Below are positions 51,455-60,306 of a stretch of 64,000 nt of DNA, one piece after another. Position 1 is the first letter of the stretch; every line of letters starts with the position of its first letter. Below the pieces are notes generated by a model. That model saw only the letters and a list, made by a program, of their open reading frames with translations, was not told the DNA's origin and made no database searches. The stretch comes from Aeriscardovia sp. (GTDB lineage: Bacteria > Actinomycetota > Actinomycetes > Actinomycetales > Bifidobacteriaceae): contig JAGBQM010000014.1 in NCBI GenBank assembly GCA_017632855.1, positions 34,494 through 98,493 on the forward strand. The letters are read 5' to 3'. The position numbers and the translations under genes were made by a program.

Positions 51455-54309
51455 AGGGCCTTTGCAAGGTAGCGCCCGGTCCATGTGCCGGTCTTGGACA
51501 CCTGTTCGGGGGTTCCCGAAGCCACCACCTTCCCTCCTTTGTCCCCTCCTTCAGGGCCCAGATCTATCACGTAGTCGCAGCTTTTTATCACGTCCAGGTT
51601 GTGCTCGATTACTACCAGAGTGTTTTTCTTGTCTACCAGCCTTTTAAAGATTTCCAAAAGCTTCGACACGTCTTCGGCGTGCAGGCCCGTAGTGGGCTCG
51701 TCTAAAAGGTAGATGGTCTTTCCCGTCTGCTTTTTTTGAAGCTCTGAAGCCAGCTTCACCCTCTGGGCCTCTCCTCCCGAAAGGGTGGTGGCGTTTTGTC
51801 CCAGGCAAATGTAGCCCAGCCCCACGTCTTCCAACGCCTTCAGGTAGCGCAGGACGGAAGGTATGTTTTTGAAAAACTCGCAGGCTTCGCTTACTGTCAT
51901 GTCTAGGACCTGGGAGATGTTTTTCCCGTCGTACTCCACCTGGAGAGTTTCTCTGTTATACCTTCTTCCCCCGCACGCATCGCATTTTATCTGTACGGCG
52001 GGCAGGAAGTTCATCTCTATGTTTATCACCCCGTCGCCGTGGCAGGTCTCGCACCTTCCGCCTTTTTCGTTAAAGGAAAAGCGCCCCGGCTTGTATCCGC
52101 GTATCTGGGCCTCCGGAGTCCTTGAGAAAAGATCCCTTATGGCGTTCCACACCCCGGTGTAGGTGGCAGGGTTGCTTCGCGGAGTGCGGCCTATGGGCGA
52201 CTGGTCGATATATATGACCTTGTCAAGATTGCCTTCCCCTTCCATCTTTCCCTCGGCCTCGTCTATTTCGCACGATGACCCGTTTAGATCGCGGGAAAGC
52301 CGGGGGTAAAGGATGTCGTCCATAAGGGTGGACTTCCCCGATCCCGATACCCCCGTAATAGTGGAAAAGACCTGAAGGGGGATGGAGGCGTCAAGGTGCT
52401 TCAAGTTGTTTTTGTTCACGTCTTTCAGTTTTAGCCACCCTCCGGGCTTCCTCCTGGAAGAGGGCACCTCTATCTTCCTTTTTCCGGTCATAAACTGGCC
52501 CGTTATGGAGAGGGGCGCCCTCCCTATTCCTCCGGGCTCTCCGGAGTAGATTATCCTTCCCCCTTCTTTTCCCGCCAAAGGACCCACGTCCACCAGCCAG
52601 TCGGAGCTGCGTATGGTGTCTTCGTCGTGCTCTACCACTATCACGGTGTTGTCCAAGGCCTGCAGGCTTCGCAGGGTGGAAAGCATTTTGTCGTTATCCC
52701 TCTGGTGAAGCCCTATGGAGGGCTCGTCTAAAACGTACATAACCCCGGTAAGCTTGGAGCCTATCTGATTGGCCAGCCTTATCCTCTGGGCTTCTCCTCC
52801 CGAAAGGGTGGAGGCAGAGCGCATAAGGGTGAGGTAGTCTAGGCCGATGTCCAAAAGGAAATCCAGCCTCTGGCCTATGGCTTTTACGGCGTCTTTGGCG
52901 ATAAGCTCCTGCTTTGGGGTAAGGGAAAGGTTTGAAATCCACTCCGCCTCCTCCTTGATGGGCATTTGGCAAACGTCCACTATCGACTTTCCGTCGATCC
53001 AGGCCGCAAGTATTTCCTTCCTCAGCCTCTTTCCATGGCATTCCGAGCACAGGGTGGAGTGCATCCACTTTGAGTACCAGCTTCTGATTAGCTCTGAATC
53101 GCTCTGGGAAATTTTCCGGTTCAGCCAGTGGGAAACGGGTTCGAAGCCGTAAATCCTGCTTCGCTTCTGCCCCCACCTGTTCTTTACGGGCTTGTCTTCG
53201 CTGAAGTTCCACCCTTTGTACAGGATCGCTTCCTTCACGTTTTCAGGCAGATCCTTCCAAGGTGTGGCCATGCTGAAGCCCATTTGCAGGCTAAGCTCGT
53301 AAAGCTGGGAGGAGTGGTCCGTTATCTGGTGGTTCCAAGGGTCTATTACCCCCTCCTGCAAAGAAAGGGAGGGATCTTTTATGACGCTTTTAAGATCCAT
53401 CTCCTCTTTTGATCCAAGCCCCCCGCAGGAAGGGCAGGCCCCGAGGGGGGAATTGAAAGAAAAGCTGCGGGGCTCCATATCCAGATCGAAGCTGTGACCG
53501 TTCGGGCAAGACACTTTTTCGCTGAAAAATTCGTCTTCCCTGCCATCCTCCTGAATGAACCTCGCCACGACGTTTCCGCCCGAAAGCTCCAGGGCGGTTT
53601 CCGCCGAATCCGTCAGGCGGCTGCGTTCGTGGGGGCTTAAAGAGATTCTGTCGATCAAAGCGTAAACGGTGTGCTTTTCCTGCTTTTTTAAAGCGGGGGC
53701 TTCATCGGTCCTGCAGTACTTTCCGTCTACTGCGGCCCTTACAAAGCCCTTGGAGTTCAAATCTTCAAAAAGGCTTTCGAAAGTCCCTTTCTTTTCCCGG
53801 GCCAAAGGGGAAAGGATCTCGACTTCCCCGCCTCGATCCAAAATGGCGTCCACTATCTGCTCCGCGCTTTGCCTTCCCACTTCCTCAAAGCATATGGGGC
53901 AGTGAGGGGTGGAAATTCTGGAGAAAAGCACGCGCATGTAGTCGTATATTTCAGTTACGGTCCCTACAGTGGAGCGCGGGTTGTGATTGGTGGTCTTTTG
54001 ATCAATCGAAATGGTAGGGCTGAGCCCCTCTATGGAATCCACTTTGGGTTTGGGGATTTGGCCCAAAAACTGCCTGGCATAGGAAGAGAGGGATTGCATA
54101 TAGCGCCTTTGCCCCTCGGCGCACAAGGTGTCAAAGGCCAGGGAGGATTTCCCCGAGCCCGAAAGGCCCGTAAAAACCACAAGCTTGTTCTTTGGGATGG
54201 ATAGGTCCACTTCCTTGAGGTTGTGCTCCGCCGCCCCTTTTATGACGATTTTCTTATTCGCTTCCAAATTTGAAAGATCTTCTACAAAGACGCCCTCTTC
54301 TTGCAACAT
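51448..54309 (-). CDS. uvrA: Excinuclease ABC subunit A
   Basis: The damage-sensing ATPase of excision repair. The 953-residue protein has Walker A GLSGSGKSSLAFDT (about 49-62), QRRYMQSLSSYARQFLGQ, and a first zinc-binding region near GHSFDLDMEPRSFSFNSP...ACPSCGGLG. A first signature LSGGEAQRIRLA, second Walker A GVSGSGKSTLM, a second zinc finger CETCHGDG...CDACGG and second signature LSGGEAQRVKLA with LLDEPTTGLH follow. All elements are intact. I saw no LexA-type box upstream. It is divergent from an ABC-F gene. Confidence 0.97.
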   Translation of the reverse strand: MLQEEGVFVEDLSNLEANKKIVIKGAAEHNLKEVDLSIPKNKLVVFTGLSGSGKSSLAFDTLCAEGQRRYMQSLSSYARQFLGQIPKPKVDSIEGLSPTISIDQKTTNHNPRSTVGTVTEIYDYMRVLFSRISTPHCPICFEEVGRQSAEQIVDAILDRGGEVEILSPLAREKKGTFESLFEDLNSKGFVRAAVDGKYCRTDEAPALKKQEKHTVYALIDRISLSPHERSRLTDSAETALELSGGNVVARFIQEDGREDEFFSEKVSCPNGHSFDLDMEPRSFSFNSPLGACPSCGGLGSKEEMDLKSVIKDPSLSLQEGVIDPWNHQITDHSSQLYELSLQMGFSMATPWKDLPENVKEAILYKGWNFSEDKPVKNRWGQKRSRIYGFEPVSHWLNRKISQSDSELIRSWYSKWMHSTLCSECHGKRLRKEILAAWIDGKSIVDVCQMPIKEEAEWISNLSLTPKQELIAKDAVKAIGQRLDFLLDIGLDYLTLMRSASTLSGGEAQRIRLANQIGSKLTGVMYVLDEPSIGLHQRDNDKMLSTLRSLQALDNTVIVVEHDEDTIRSSDWLVDVGPLAGKEGGRIIYSGEPGGIGRAPLSITGQFMTGKRKIEVPSSRRKPGGWLKLKDVNKNNLKHLDASIPLQVFSTITGVSGSGKSTLMDDILYPRLSRDLNGSSCEIDEAEGKMEGEGNLDKVIYIDQSPIGRTPRSNPATYTGVWNAIRDLFSRTPEAQIRGYKPGRFSFNEKGGRCETCHGDGVINIEMNFLPAVQIKCDACGGRRYNRETLQVEYDGKNISQVLDMTVSEACEFFKNIPSVLRYLKALEDVGLGYICLGQNATTLSGGEAQRVKLASELQKKQTGKTIYLLDEPTTGLHAEDVSKLLEIFKRLVDKKNTLVVIEHNLDVIKSCDYVIDLGPEGGDKGGKVVASGTPEQVSKTGTWTGRYLAKALC

Positions 54310-54337
54310 TTCGCCTTCTGTTTTTTTGCAGGTTTTA

Positions 54338-54366
54338 TTGTCGGTACTCTAAAGTCTAAATTAGAT
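54338..54366 (+). promoter_or_regulatory. Candidate promoter of the ABC-F gene
   Basis: TTGTCG (54338-54343) and TTAGAT (54361-54366) are separated by exactly 17 bases in the 83-base gap divergent from uvrA. The start point would be about 20 bases before the ABC-F ATG. The -10 match is only moderate. Confidence 0.35.
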
Positions 54367-54392
54367 AACTTTTGTATTTAAGGAAAAATTCC

Positions 54393-55979
54393 ATGTCGAT
54401 CACAGCCGATGACTTATCCATAAGCTGGGGCGCCCGCCAGATTCTTTACCCCGTCTCCTTTTCCATAGGAGCAGGGGAAAAGATAGGCCTGGTGGGCAAA
54501 AACGGGGCCGGAAAAACTAGCTTCGTAAGGACGCTTGTGGGAGATCTTCCTCCTGAGGGCGGGAAAGTGCAGATAAGGGAGACTTTAGGCTACCTTCCCC
54601 AGGAAACCCGCGTGGAAAATCAGCGGCAGACCGTGATGGAAAGGATTTTGTCCGTAAAGGGCCTTTCCTCGCTTATTAAAAAAATGGAGCAGGCGCAGAG
54701 GGCCGTGGAAGAGGGTAAAAACCTCGAAAAAGACATAGAAAAGCTGAACCGCCTGCAGGAAAGGTTTGAAAGCCTGGGAGGGTGGAGCGCCAAGGCTACG
54801 GCGACCAAGATGGCCTCGCGCCTTGAAATAGAAAAGTACATGGACGCCCCGCTCTGCGCGCTTTCCGGAGGGCAAAAAAGGAGGGTGGAGCTGGCTAGGA
54901 TTATTTTCGCCGGGGCCGACACCCTCATACTCGACGAGCCCACCAACCACCTGGACGCCGGAGCCGTGGAATGGCTTACGGAAAAGCTTAAGGAATTTGA
55001 GGGGAGCCTGCTTCTGATTTCCCACTCGAAAAAACTTTTAGACGAGTGCGCCGCCTCCATCTGGTACCTTCACGACGGCGTCTTTGACAAGTACTCCCTG
55101 GGCTACAGCGCGTTTTTGAAAGAGAGGGAGAGAGAAGAGGAGAGGAAAGCGAAGGAGGCGCAGATCGCAAGGAAGAAAGCTGAGAGGCTTCTAAAAGAAA
55201 GCGCTTCTTTGGGAGCCAAGGCGACGAAAGCCGTGGCCGCAAAGAACATGGAAAGGAGGGCGGAAAAACTCCTTGAGGCGGGAAAGTTTGAAAGGAAGAA
55301 GGAAAAAATCGCCAATATCCGCCTTCCGGAGCCCGAAAAAGGGGAGAGGGTGCTTGCCGAATGCAGAGACCTGTCCTACGGATACAACGGCCTGCCTTTA
55401 TTTGAGAAGCTTAACCTCACGGTCGAAAGGGATTCTAGGATCGCCATCCTTGGGGCTAACGGGGCGGGGAAGACCACGTTTCTGCGCCTGCTCTCAGGCT
55501 TCCTTTCTCCCGACTCCGGTCAAATAGAGCTCGGGGAAAAGTGCAAAATAGGCTATTTTTCTCAGGAACATGAAAACCTTGACGCAGACCTGACGGTTTT
55601 GGAAAACATGATGGAAGCCTGCAAAGGCATGAGCGAGGAAAATGCCAGGACCGCGCTGGGGAGCTTCCTTTTTTCAAACGACGAAGTGTATAAAAAGGCC
55701 GGAGTGCTGTCGGGAGGGGAAAAAACGCGCCTCTCTTTGGCCTCTCTGGCCCATTCGAGGGCCAATCTCTTGCTGCTCGACGAGCCTACAAATAATCTGG
55801 ATCCCGCAAGCCGCGACAAAATTTTGGAGGCCATAGACGGGTACAAGGGAGCGTGCATCCTGGTCACCCACGACAGGGGTGCGCTTGAAGCTTTGAAACC
55901 GGATAGGATTTTATTGCTCCCCGATGGTGTTGAAGATAGGTGGCAAGAAGATTATTTAGACCTTGTAGCGGAAGAATAG
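54393..55979 (+). CDS. ABC-F family ATPase (ribosome-associated, EttA/antibiotic-resistance type)
   Basis: ABC-F proteins bind the ribosomal E site and have no membrane domain. The start at ATG 54393 (528 residues) is preceded by AAGGA. Domain 1 has Walker A GKNGAGKTS, signature LSGGQKRR and Walker B LILDEPTNHLD. A charged helical linker (about 225-300, rich in Lys, Arg and Glu) contacts rRNA in this family. Domain 2 has GANGAGKTT, LSGGEKTR and LLLDEPTNNLD. Both sites look active. Whether it is housekeeping or confers drug resistance cannot be told. Confidence 0.92.
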   Translation: MSITADDLSISWGARQILYPVSFSIGAGEKIGLVGKNGAGKTSFVRTLVGDLPPEGGKVQIRETLGYLPQETRVENQRQTVMERILSVKGLSSLIKKMEQAQRAVEEGKNLEKDIEKLNRLQERFESLGGWSAKATATKMASRLEIEKYMDAPLCALSGGQKRRVELARIIFAGADTLILDEPTNHLDAGAVEWLTEKLKEFEGSLLLISHSKKLLDECAASIWYLHDGVFDKYSLGYSAFLKEREREEERKAKEAQIARKKAERLLKESASLGAKATKAVAAKNMERRAEKLLEAGKFERKKEKIANIRLPEPEKGERVLAECRDLSYGYNGLPLFEKLNLTVERDSRIAILGANGAGKTTFLRLLSGFLSPDSGQIELGEKCKIGYFSQEHENLDADLTVLENMMEACKGMSEENARTALGSFLFSNDEVYKKAGVLSGGEKTRLSLASLAHSRANLLLLDEPTNNLDPASRDKILEAIDGYKGACILVTHDRGALEALKPDRILLLPDGVEDRWQEDYLDLVAEE

Positions 55980-56001
55980 GCAAAGGTGGAAAGAAGGAAA
56001 T

Positions 56002-56753
56002 ATGAACACCTTGCGAAAAGTGGCGGCGTCGATAGACGCTTTGAAATTGAAAAATATGGACTTTGCAAAAGAGCCCCCGGGGGAAACCAGCGGGCTTATA
56101 GAAGTGCCGGGAGGCGAACAAAGGCCCCTGACCACTGTAGCCGTAGGCGACTCCATGGTGCTGGGTGCGGATGCTCCAACACCAAGTACGGCCTCGTTCC
56201 GCAGTTTTTGAGGCTTTTGGCAAAAAGGATGAACAGGAACGTCGAATGGAACCTGGTGGGAAAATTCGGGGCCACCCTCACCCGCGTGCGCTACCGCCTT
56301 CTGCCCACTCTGGAAGGAAGCCACTGGGACGTTTTGATACTCTGCGCCGGAAGCAATGACCTTATGGCTTTCAGGCCCGCAGACGAGAAGTGGAAAAAGG
56401 AGCTGAAGGAATCTATTGAAATGGCCAAGGGCCTTGCAGACAAGGTCATAGTCTTTTCATCTGCAGAGGTCTACATGGTCCCCGCCTTCGGCCGCTCCCT
56501 TCAAAATCAGCTTAAAAAGGCCACCCTCTACCAGGCGAAGGTAGCCCAGGAAGTGTGCGAAGCGAATGGGGCGTTTTACGTGAACCAAACGGTGGGGACC
56601 CCTCATGGAGATACCAAATGGTTCTGGTGCTCAGACTGCTTCCATCCCAGCTACGAAGGCTATCGGGTCATAGCCAACTGCCTGATAAACCATTTTTCCG
56701 ACAGCCGCATCAAAGAACTGGCTTCCCTGGGGCTAAAAGATTGTAAAGACTAG
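56002..56753 (+). pseudogene. SGNH/GDSL hydrolase, split by a frameshift
   Basis: The frame starting at ATG 56002 encodes the N-terminus including SGNH block I, VAVGDSMVLGAD, but ends in a stop at 56211. The frame one base back continues the protein from about 56172: SNTKYGLVPQFLRLLAKR, then NLVGKFGATLTRVRY, block III LILCAGSNDLMAF, and block V CSDCFHPSYEGYRVIA with catalytic Asp and His. Joined, they give one normal SGNH protein of about 250 residues. A single missing base near 56168-56175 explains the break. No slippery sequence for programmed -1 shifting is evident. It is either a recent pseudogene or a sequencing error. Confidence 0.75.
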
Positions 56754-56824
56754 CAAGTAAACTGAATTAACGAGTAAAACTCCTGTCACGCAAATCGTGA
56801 TCGATAAAGACCAGAGGAGGTTAA

Positions 56825-57118
56825 GTGTCTCATCCTTACGAAATGATGGCCATTATCAATCCTTCCATGGAAGAGGCCAGCGTTAAGAAGCTGATGGATC
56901 AGTTCATGGCCGTCGTCACCAAAGACGGCGGAGAAGTAAAAGATATAGATTACTGGGGCAAGCGTCGCTTGGCCTACCAGATAAACGGCCTTGATGACGG
57001 CTTTTACCTTGTAGCCCACTTCTCCTGCACCCCCGAAACCTGCGCCGAGCTCGACAGGCAGATGAAGCTTAACGAGAACGTGGTGCGCACCAAGGTCCTG
57101 CGCGAAGACAGGCACTAA
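56825..57118 (+). CDS. rpsF: 30S ribosomal protein S6
   Basis: Binds S18 and 16S rRNA. The 97-residue protein has a GTG start with an excellent GAGGAGG upstream. HPYEMMAIINPSMEE and WGKRRLAYQINGLDDGFY are the family signatures. It opens the conserved operon rpsF-ssb-rpsR-rplI; ssb follows after one base. The 71-base upstream gap holds a small stem-loop, TCACG-CAAAT-CGTGA (56786-56800), which could be part of a leader control element. Confidence 0.97.
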   Translation: MSHPYEMMAIINPSMEEASVKKLMDQFMAVVTKDGGEVKDIDYWGKRRLAYQINGLDDGFYLVAHFSCTPETCAELDRQMKLNENVVRTKVLREDRH

Positions 57119-57119
57119 G

Positions 57120-57632
57120 ATGCCCAACGAAACTTCCATAACCCTGATAGGGTACATGGTCGCAGACCCTGAGCTTAGGACTTTCCCCAGCGGAAGCAAA
57201 CTGGCTTCCTTCCGCGTAGCCTCCACCCCTTACCGCATAGACCGCGCTACGGGCCAGAGGCAGGAAGACGAAACCCTGTTTATGAACTGCACGGCATGGG
57301 GAAACCTCGCCGATCACGTAATAAACTCCCTTGCCAAGGGGATGAGGGTTATCGTGCAGGGAGCCCTTATCGCGCGTTCCTACCAGACCCAACAGGGCGA
57401 CAAGCGCACGATTATGGAACTGAGGGTAAACGACGTGGGCCCGTCTCTGATGTACGCTTCCTGCCAAGTCACCAAAGACGAGTACGCGGCTCAGGGCTAT
57501 TCCAAGGCCCCCCAGCGCCAGGCTCCGTCCGCCCCCGCCCCACAAGACCCTTGGGCAGGCGCAGGGGATTATTCCTACGGAGGGGGCGTTCCCGACAGCC
57601 CCTTGGGCATAGACGAAGATCCGGGATTTTAG
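57120..57632 (+). CDS. ssb: Single-stranded DNA-binding protein
   Basis: Coats single-stranded DNA during replication and repair. In the 170-residue protein the OB fold covers about 1-115 (ITLIGYMVADPELRTFPSG, FMNCTAWGNLADHV, KGMRVIVQGAL). A Pro/Ala/Gly/Gln-rich linker leads to the acidic tip DEDPGF, the partner-binding tail. It lies between rpsF and rpsR in the classic order. Confidence 0.96.
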   Translation: MPNETSITLIGYMVADPELRTFPSGSKLASFRVASTPYRIDRATGQRQEDETLFMNCTAWGNLADHVINSLAKGMRVIVQGALIARSYQTQQGDKRTIMELRVNDVGPSLMYASCQVTKDEYAAQGYSKAPQRQAPSAPAPQDPWAGAGDYSYGGGVPDSPLGIDEDPGF

Positions 57633-57645
57633 GAGAAAGTAAAAG

Positions 57646-57888
57646 ATGTCTAAAAGAATGCAATTTTCATCTAAAGTGTACAAAAAGCCGGCCGGCTTTA
57701 CCGCGATAAAAGTAGGAAAAGTCGACTATAAGGACGTGGCCCTTCTCAGGAAGTTTATTTCCGACAGGGGCAAGATACGCTCCAGGAGGATTACCGGCGT
57801 TACCGTCCAGCAGCAGCACAAAATCGCAAACGCCATAAAGAACGCCAGGGAAATGGCCCTCCTGCCCTACTCCACTTCTACACGCTGA
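57646..57888 (+). CDS. rpsR: 30S ribosomal protein S18
   Basis: Partner of S6 on the 30S platform. The 80-residue protein has [19 protein letters not shown] and [29 protein letters not shown] (positions about 27-45 and 47-76). No zinc-ribbon cysteines are present, as in the C- form. AGGAG lies nine bases before the ATG. Confidence 0.97.
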   Translation: MSKRMQFSSKVYKKPAGFTAIKVGKVDYKDVALLRKFISDRGKIRSRRITGVTVQQQHKIANAIKNAREMALLPYSTSTR

Positions 57889-57895
57889 GGTAAAA

Positions 57896-58348
57896 ATGAG
57901 CAAACAAATCAAAGTTATATTGACTAAAGACGTTCCCTCTTTAGGATCTGCCGGACAGAGCGTAGAGGTAGCGGCAGGGTATGCCAGAAACTTTTTGGTC
58001 AGGCAGGGCATGGCCCAGCTTTGGACTGCCAAGGCCGCCCAGAAGGAAGAAGCCGCCTTCGCCAAGAGGGATGCTGAAAAACTGGAGAGCAGGCAGAAGG
58101 CCGCAGCCCTCAAGGATATGCTTGACGGCGTTACCGTCATTATCCCCGCAAAGGTTTCCGAAAGCGGAAAGCTGTTCGGAGGCATCAGCCCTGAAGCCAT
58201 AGCGGAAAAGCTCAGCGAGAAGGAGATAACGGTAGATCCCAAGACCCTTCACTTTGAAGCGATAAAGCAGACCGGCCGTTACAAAGTGGAGGCCCGCCTC
58301 TATCCGCAGATTACTTCCGAGTTTACGGTGGCCGTAACCGAGGAGTAA
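57896..58348 (+). CDS. rplI: 50S ribosomal protein L9
   Basis: A 150-residue two-domain protein. The N-terminal rRNA-binding domain (VILTKDVPSLGSAGQSVEVAAGYARNFL region, 6-34) and long connecting helix are typical. The C-terminal domain from about 80 contains KLFGGISPEAIAEKL. It ends the rpsF operon. A GC-rich stem-loop follows before gtrA. Confidence 0.96.
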   Translation: MSKQIKVILTKDVPSLGSAGQSVEVAAGYARNFLVRQGMAQLWTAKAAQKEEAAFAKRDAEKLESRQKAAALKDMLDGVTVIIPAKVSESGKLFGGISPEAIAEKLSEKEITVDPKTLHFEAIKQTGRYKVEARLYPQITSEFTVAVTEE

Positions 58349-58352
58349 TTTT

Positions 58353-58366
58353 CCCCCGCCCGGGGG
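58353..58366 (+). other. GC-rich hairpin between rplI and gtrA
   Basis: CCCCC-GCCC-GGGGG forms a five G-C pair hairpin five bases after the rplI stop. It is preceded by a T-run but not followed by one, so it is a poor rightward terminator. The GGGGG arm lies 11 bases before the gtrA ATG and may serve as, or hide, its ribosome-binding site. Confidence 0.35.
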
Positions 58367-58377
58367 ATATAGATGCA

Positions 58378-58881
58378 ATGAAAAGGCTGTTAGGTCAGTT
58401 CGTTAAGTTCGGGGCCGTGGGCGGAATCGCATTCTGCATAAATTGGTCTGTAATGAATGTGCTCCTTATGGCGCATTTTGGATCGATCCTCGGCGTATCG
58501 ATTGGATTTTTAGTAGCCCTGGCTTACAACTACTCGGCTAGTATGAGCCACGTTTTCGTCCACAGGCGCGATATGCCGCGTTGGACTGAAATGATGGTTT
58601 TCTTTCTGAATTCCTTTATTGGCCTGGGTCTAAATGACCTCATCGTCTGGATCTTTACCAATGTAATAATTTCTTCGCGCCTTTCGGAGACAAACCACAC
58701 AAGGTACACACTGTTTGCCAATGTGGGGCTTTTAGTGGCTTCCGTAATAGTGGCCGCGTGGAGCTTTACCGTAAGAAAGGTGCTTTTGGACGAGCCTAAA
58801 GATGGAAATGAGGAGAAAACCGTTCTAGCCCACAAGCTGGGCACTTGGGCTAAAAAGCACACTCCAAAGGGGTGGCTATGA
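58378..58881 (+). CDS. GtrA-family membrane protein
   Basis: GtrA proteins are four-helix membrane proteins thought to flip or present undecaprenyl-linked sugars. In the 167 residues, helices lie near 10-30, 35-55, 75-98 and 115-138. The family motif FVKFGAVGGIAFCINW is at the N-terminus, and YNYSASMSHVFVHRR sits after helix 2. A basic tail follows. The stop overlaps the next gene by four bases (ATGA). Confidence 0.88.
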   Translation: MKRLLGQFVKFGAVGGIAFCINWSVMNVLLMAHFGSILGVSIGFLVALAYNYSASMSHVFVHRRDMPRWTEMMVFFLNSFIGLGLNDLIVWIFTNVIISSRLSETNHTRYTLFANVGLLVASVIVAAWSFTVRKVLLDEPKDGNEEKTVLAHKLGTWAKKHTPKGWL

Positions 58882-59537
58882 CCAGAACAATTTTTTATTT
58901 CATCAGGCATGGGCAAGTGGCCAATACCCAAAAGGTTATCTACGAGAGGCTGAAGGGCTTCCCCCTCTCCCTTACGGGGATGAGGCAGGTGAGGGAAACC
59001 GCCCGCTTCCTTTCTTCGATAGACGACGCTATAACGGCCAGCGCCATTTACGCGTCCCCCTTGGAGAGGACGGTGCAGACGGCAGAGCTTATAGCGGAGA
59101 TTTTAAATGAGAGGCGCAGCCTTGCGATACTTCCAAAGCTCAGGGTCAGAACGGACCCCCGCCTTATAGAGGCTGAAAACAGCTTTAAAGGCTGCAGGAT
59201 GGGGTACGGATCAGCCTCTTTTTTTAAAGTCTCAAATTGGAAGAAGTTTTTGGATCTTAAAACCCCGGGTTGGGGGGAAGACTACCTTAAGATTGAAAAC
59301 CGTATGGTTTCATTCCTCCGGTCCAAGATCAATTCCGCAAAAGACGACACCGTCCTTGTAGTCTCCCACCAGTCTCCCATCTGGGTCCTCAGGCACTTTT
59401 TAATCAAAAGCAGCACCCCCGTCAATCCCTTAATGCGCAAAGTTGACTTGGCTTCCGTGAGCAAATTTTGCATAGACGCCGCCACGGGAAAGCTGCTTAG
59501 CGCTTCTTACTTCAATCCTGCCGTAAAGATCCGCTGA
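58878..59537 (+). CDS. Histidine phosphatase family protein
   Basis: A 219-residue branch-1 histidine phosphatase, distinct from GpmA. FIRHGQVANTQ carries the nucleophilic His, SPLERTVQTAEL the arginine, DPRLIEAE the acidic residue, and VLVVSHQSP the second His. I chose the ATG at 58878 overlapping the gtrA stop; a GTG six bases earlier is possible. The substrate is unknown. The last 26 bases overlap the convergent DUF805 gene. Confidence 0.88.
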   Translation: MTRTIFYFIRHGQVANTQKVIYERLKGFPLSLTGMRQVRETARFLSSIDDAITASAIYASPLERTVQTAELIAEILNERRSLAILPKLRVRTDPRLIEAENSFKGCRMGYGSASFFKVSNWKKFLDLKTPGWGEDYLKIENRMVSFLRSKINSAKDDTVLVVSHQSPIWVLRHFLIKSSTPVNPLMRKVDLASVSKFCIDAATGKLLSASYFNPAVKIR

Positions 59538-60300
59538 CATTCCCTTCTTTTCTTTTGAGCGAGTTTAAGTAGCTTTCCCTCGTTATCGTCCATTCAAAAG
59601 GCAGGCGGGGCACGTCAAACCTGACTCCCTTCTGCCTACTGGGAAGAAGGCAGAAAATTATGTCGACAATCTGGCCGGGGAGCATAATCAAAAAGCCCAA
59701 AAACAAAATGCGCTCTTCTTCCCTGAGGGATGTGGAAAGCATTTCCTTTGCAGATGACAGCGAGTGGGCGGAAATAAAAGCCGCGCTCTGCACGGAGGGG
59801 TTTTGAAGCGCCGATCCCCCTTCTTGCAAAACCGGGGCGGCCGCTTTGCTTATGTGATCCAACGCAAGGATTAAGATCGTGGCGTCCGCCAGGGCGGATC
59901 CTGCCACCAAGATGCCTGCAAGGGAAATGAGGGTCCCTATAAGCATCCAAAGCGCGCAAAAACCGGCGTCGTGATAGCGCCTGGAAGTAAGGGAAAGAAA
60001 AGGGACCACCATCAGCATTATCCCGATGCACATGAGGATCAGTAAAATAAGTCCCACTACGGAGGGATCTTCGACAAACAGGGCGTAGCAACACCCGCAA
60101 ACTACAAGGTATGCCGACAGCCACATGCTGGCGTACCAGTATTCGCTTCTGGAAGCCCTCCCCGAAAACTGGCCGTATTTGAAAAAGAACCTCGCAAAGG
60201 CATCCAAAGGGCTCGCCCCGTAGAGGGGCTGGCTCAGCCGAAGGCGCCAAATTCTCTTTTTTTCCTTAATTTCGGGAGATACTTCATCTGTTTCGATCAT
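59512..60300 (-). CDS. Long DUF805-containing membrane protein
   Basis: A 262-residue protein about twice the usual DUF805 size. FFFKYGQFSGRASRSEYWYA (about 38-57) and LSLTSRRYHDAGF are the family hallmarks, with hydrophobic helices near 55-80, 85-105 and 115-145. After the third helix is an unusual hydrophilic Ala/Ser-rich insertion (about 150-195). A last helix and a cytoplasmic tail (RFDVPRLPFEW) follow. It starts six bases after the ABC permease gene in the same operon, where an ATPase might be expected. Function unknown. Confidence 0.8.
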   Translation of the reverse strand: MIETDEVSPEIKEKKRIWRLRLSQPLYGASPLDAFARFFFKYGQFSGRASRSEYWYASMWLSAYLVVCGCCYALFVEDPSVVGLILLILMCIGIMLMVVPFLSLTSRRYHDAGFCALWMLIGTLISLAGILVAGSALADATILILALDHISKAAAPVLQEGGSALQNPSVQSAAFISAHSLSSAKEMLSTSLREEERILFLGFLIMLPGQIVDIIFCLLPSRQKGVRFDVPRLPFEWTITRESYLNSLKRKEGNVSGSLRQD

Positions 60301-60306
60301 CCCCTA

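Noticed and set aside
54310..54392. SOS (LexA) box at the uvrA/ABC-F divergent promoter
   Set aside because: No TCGAAC-N4-GTTCGA-like dyad was found there or in the uvrB and uvrC upstream regions.
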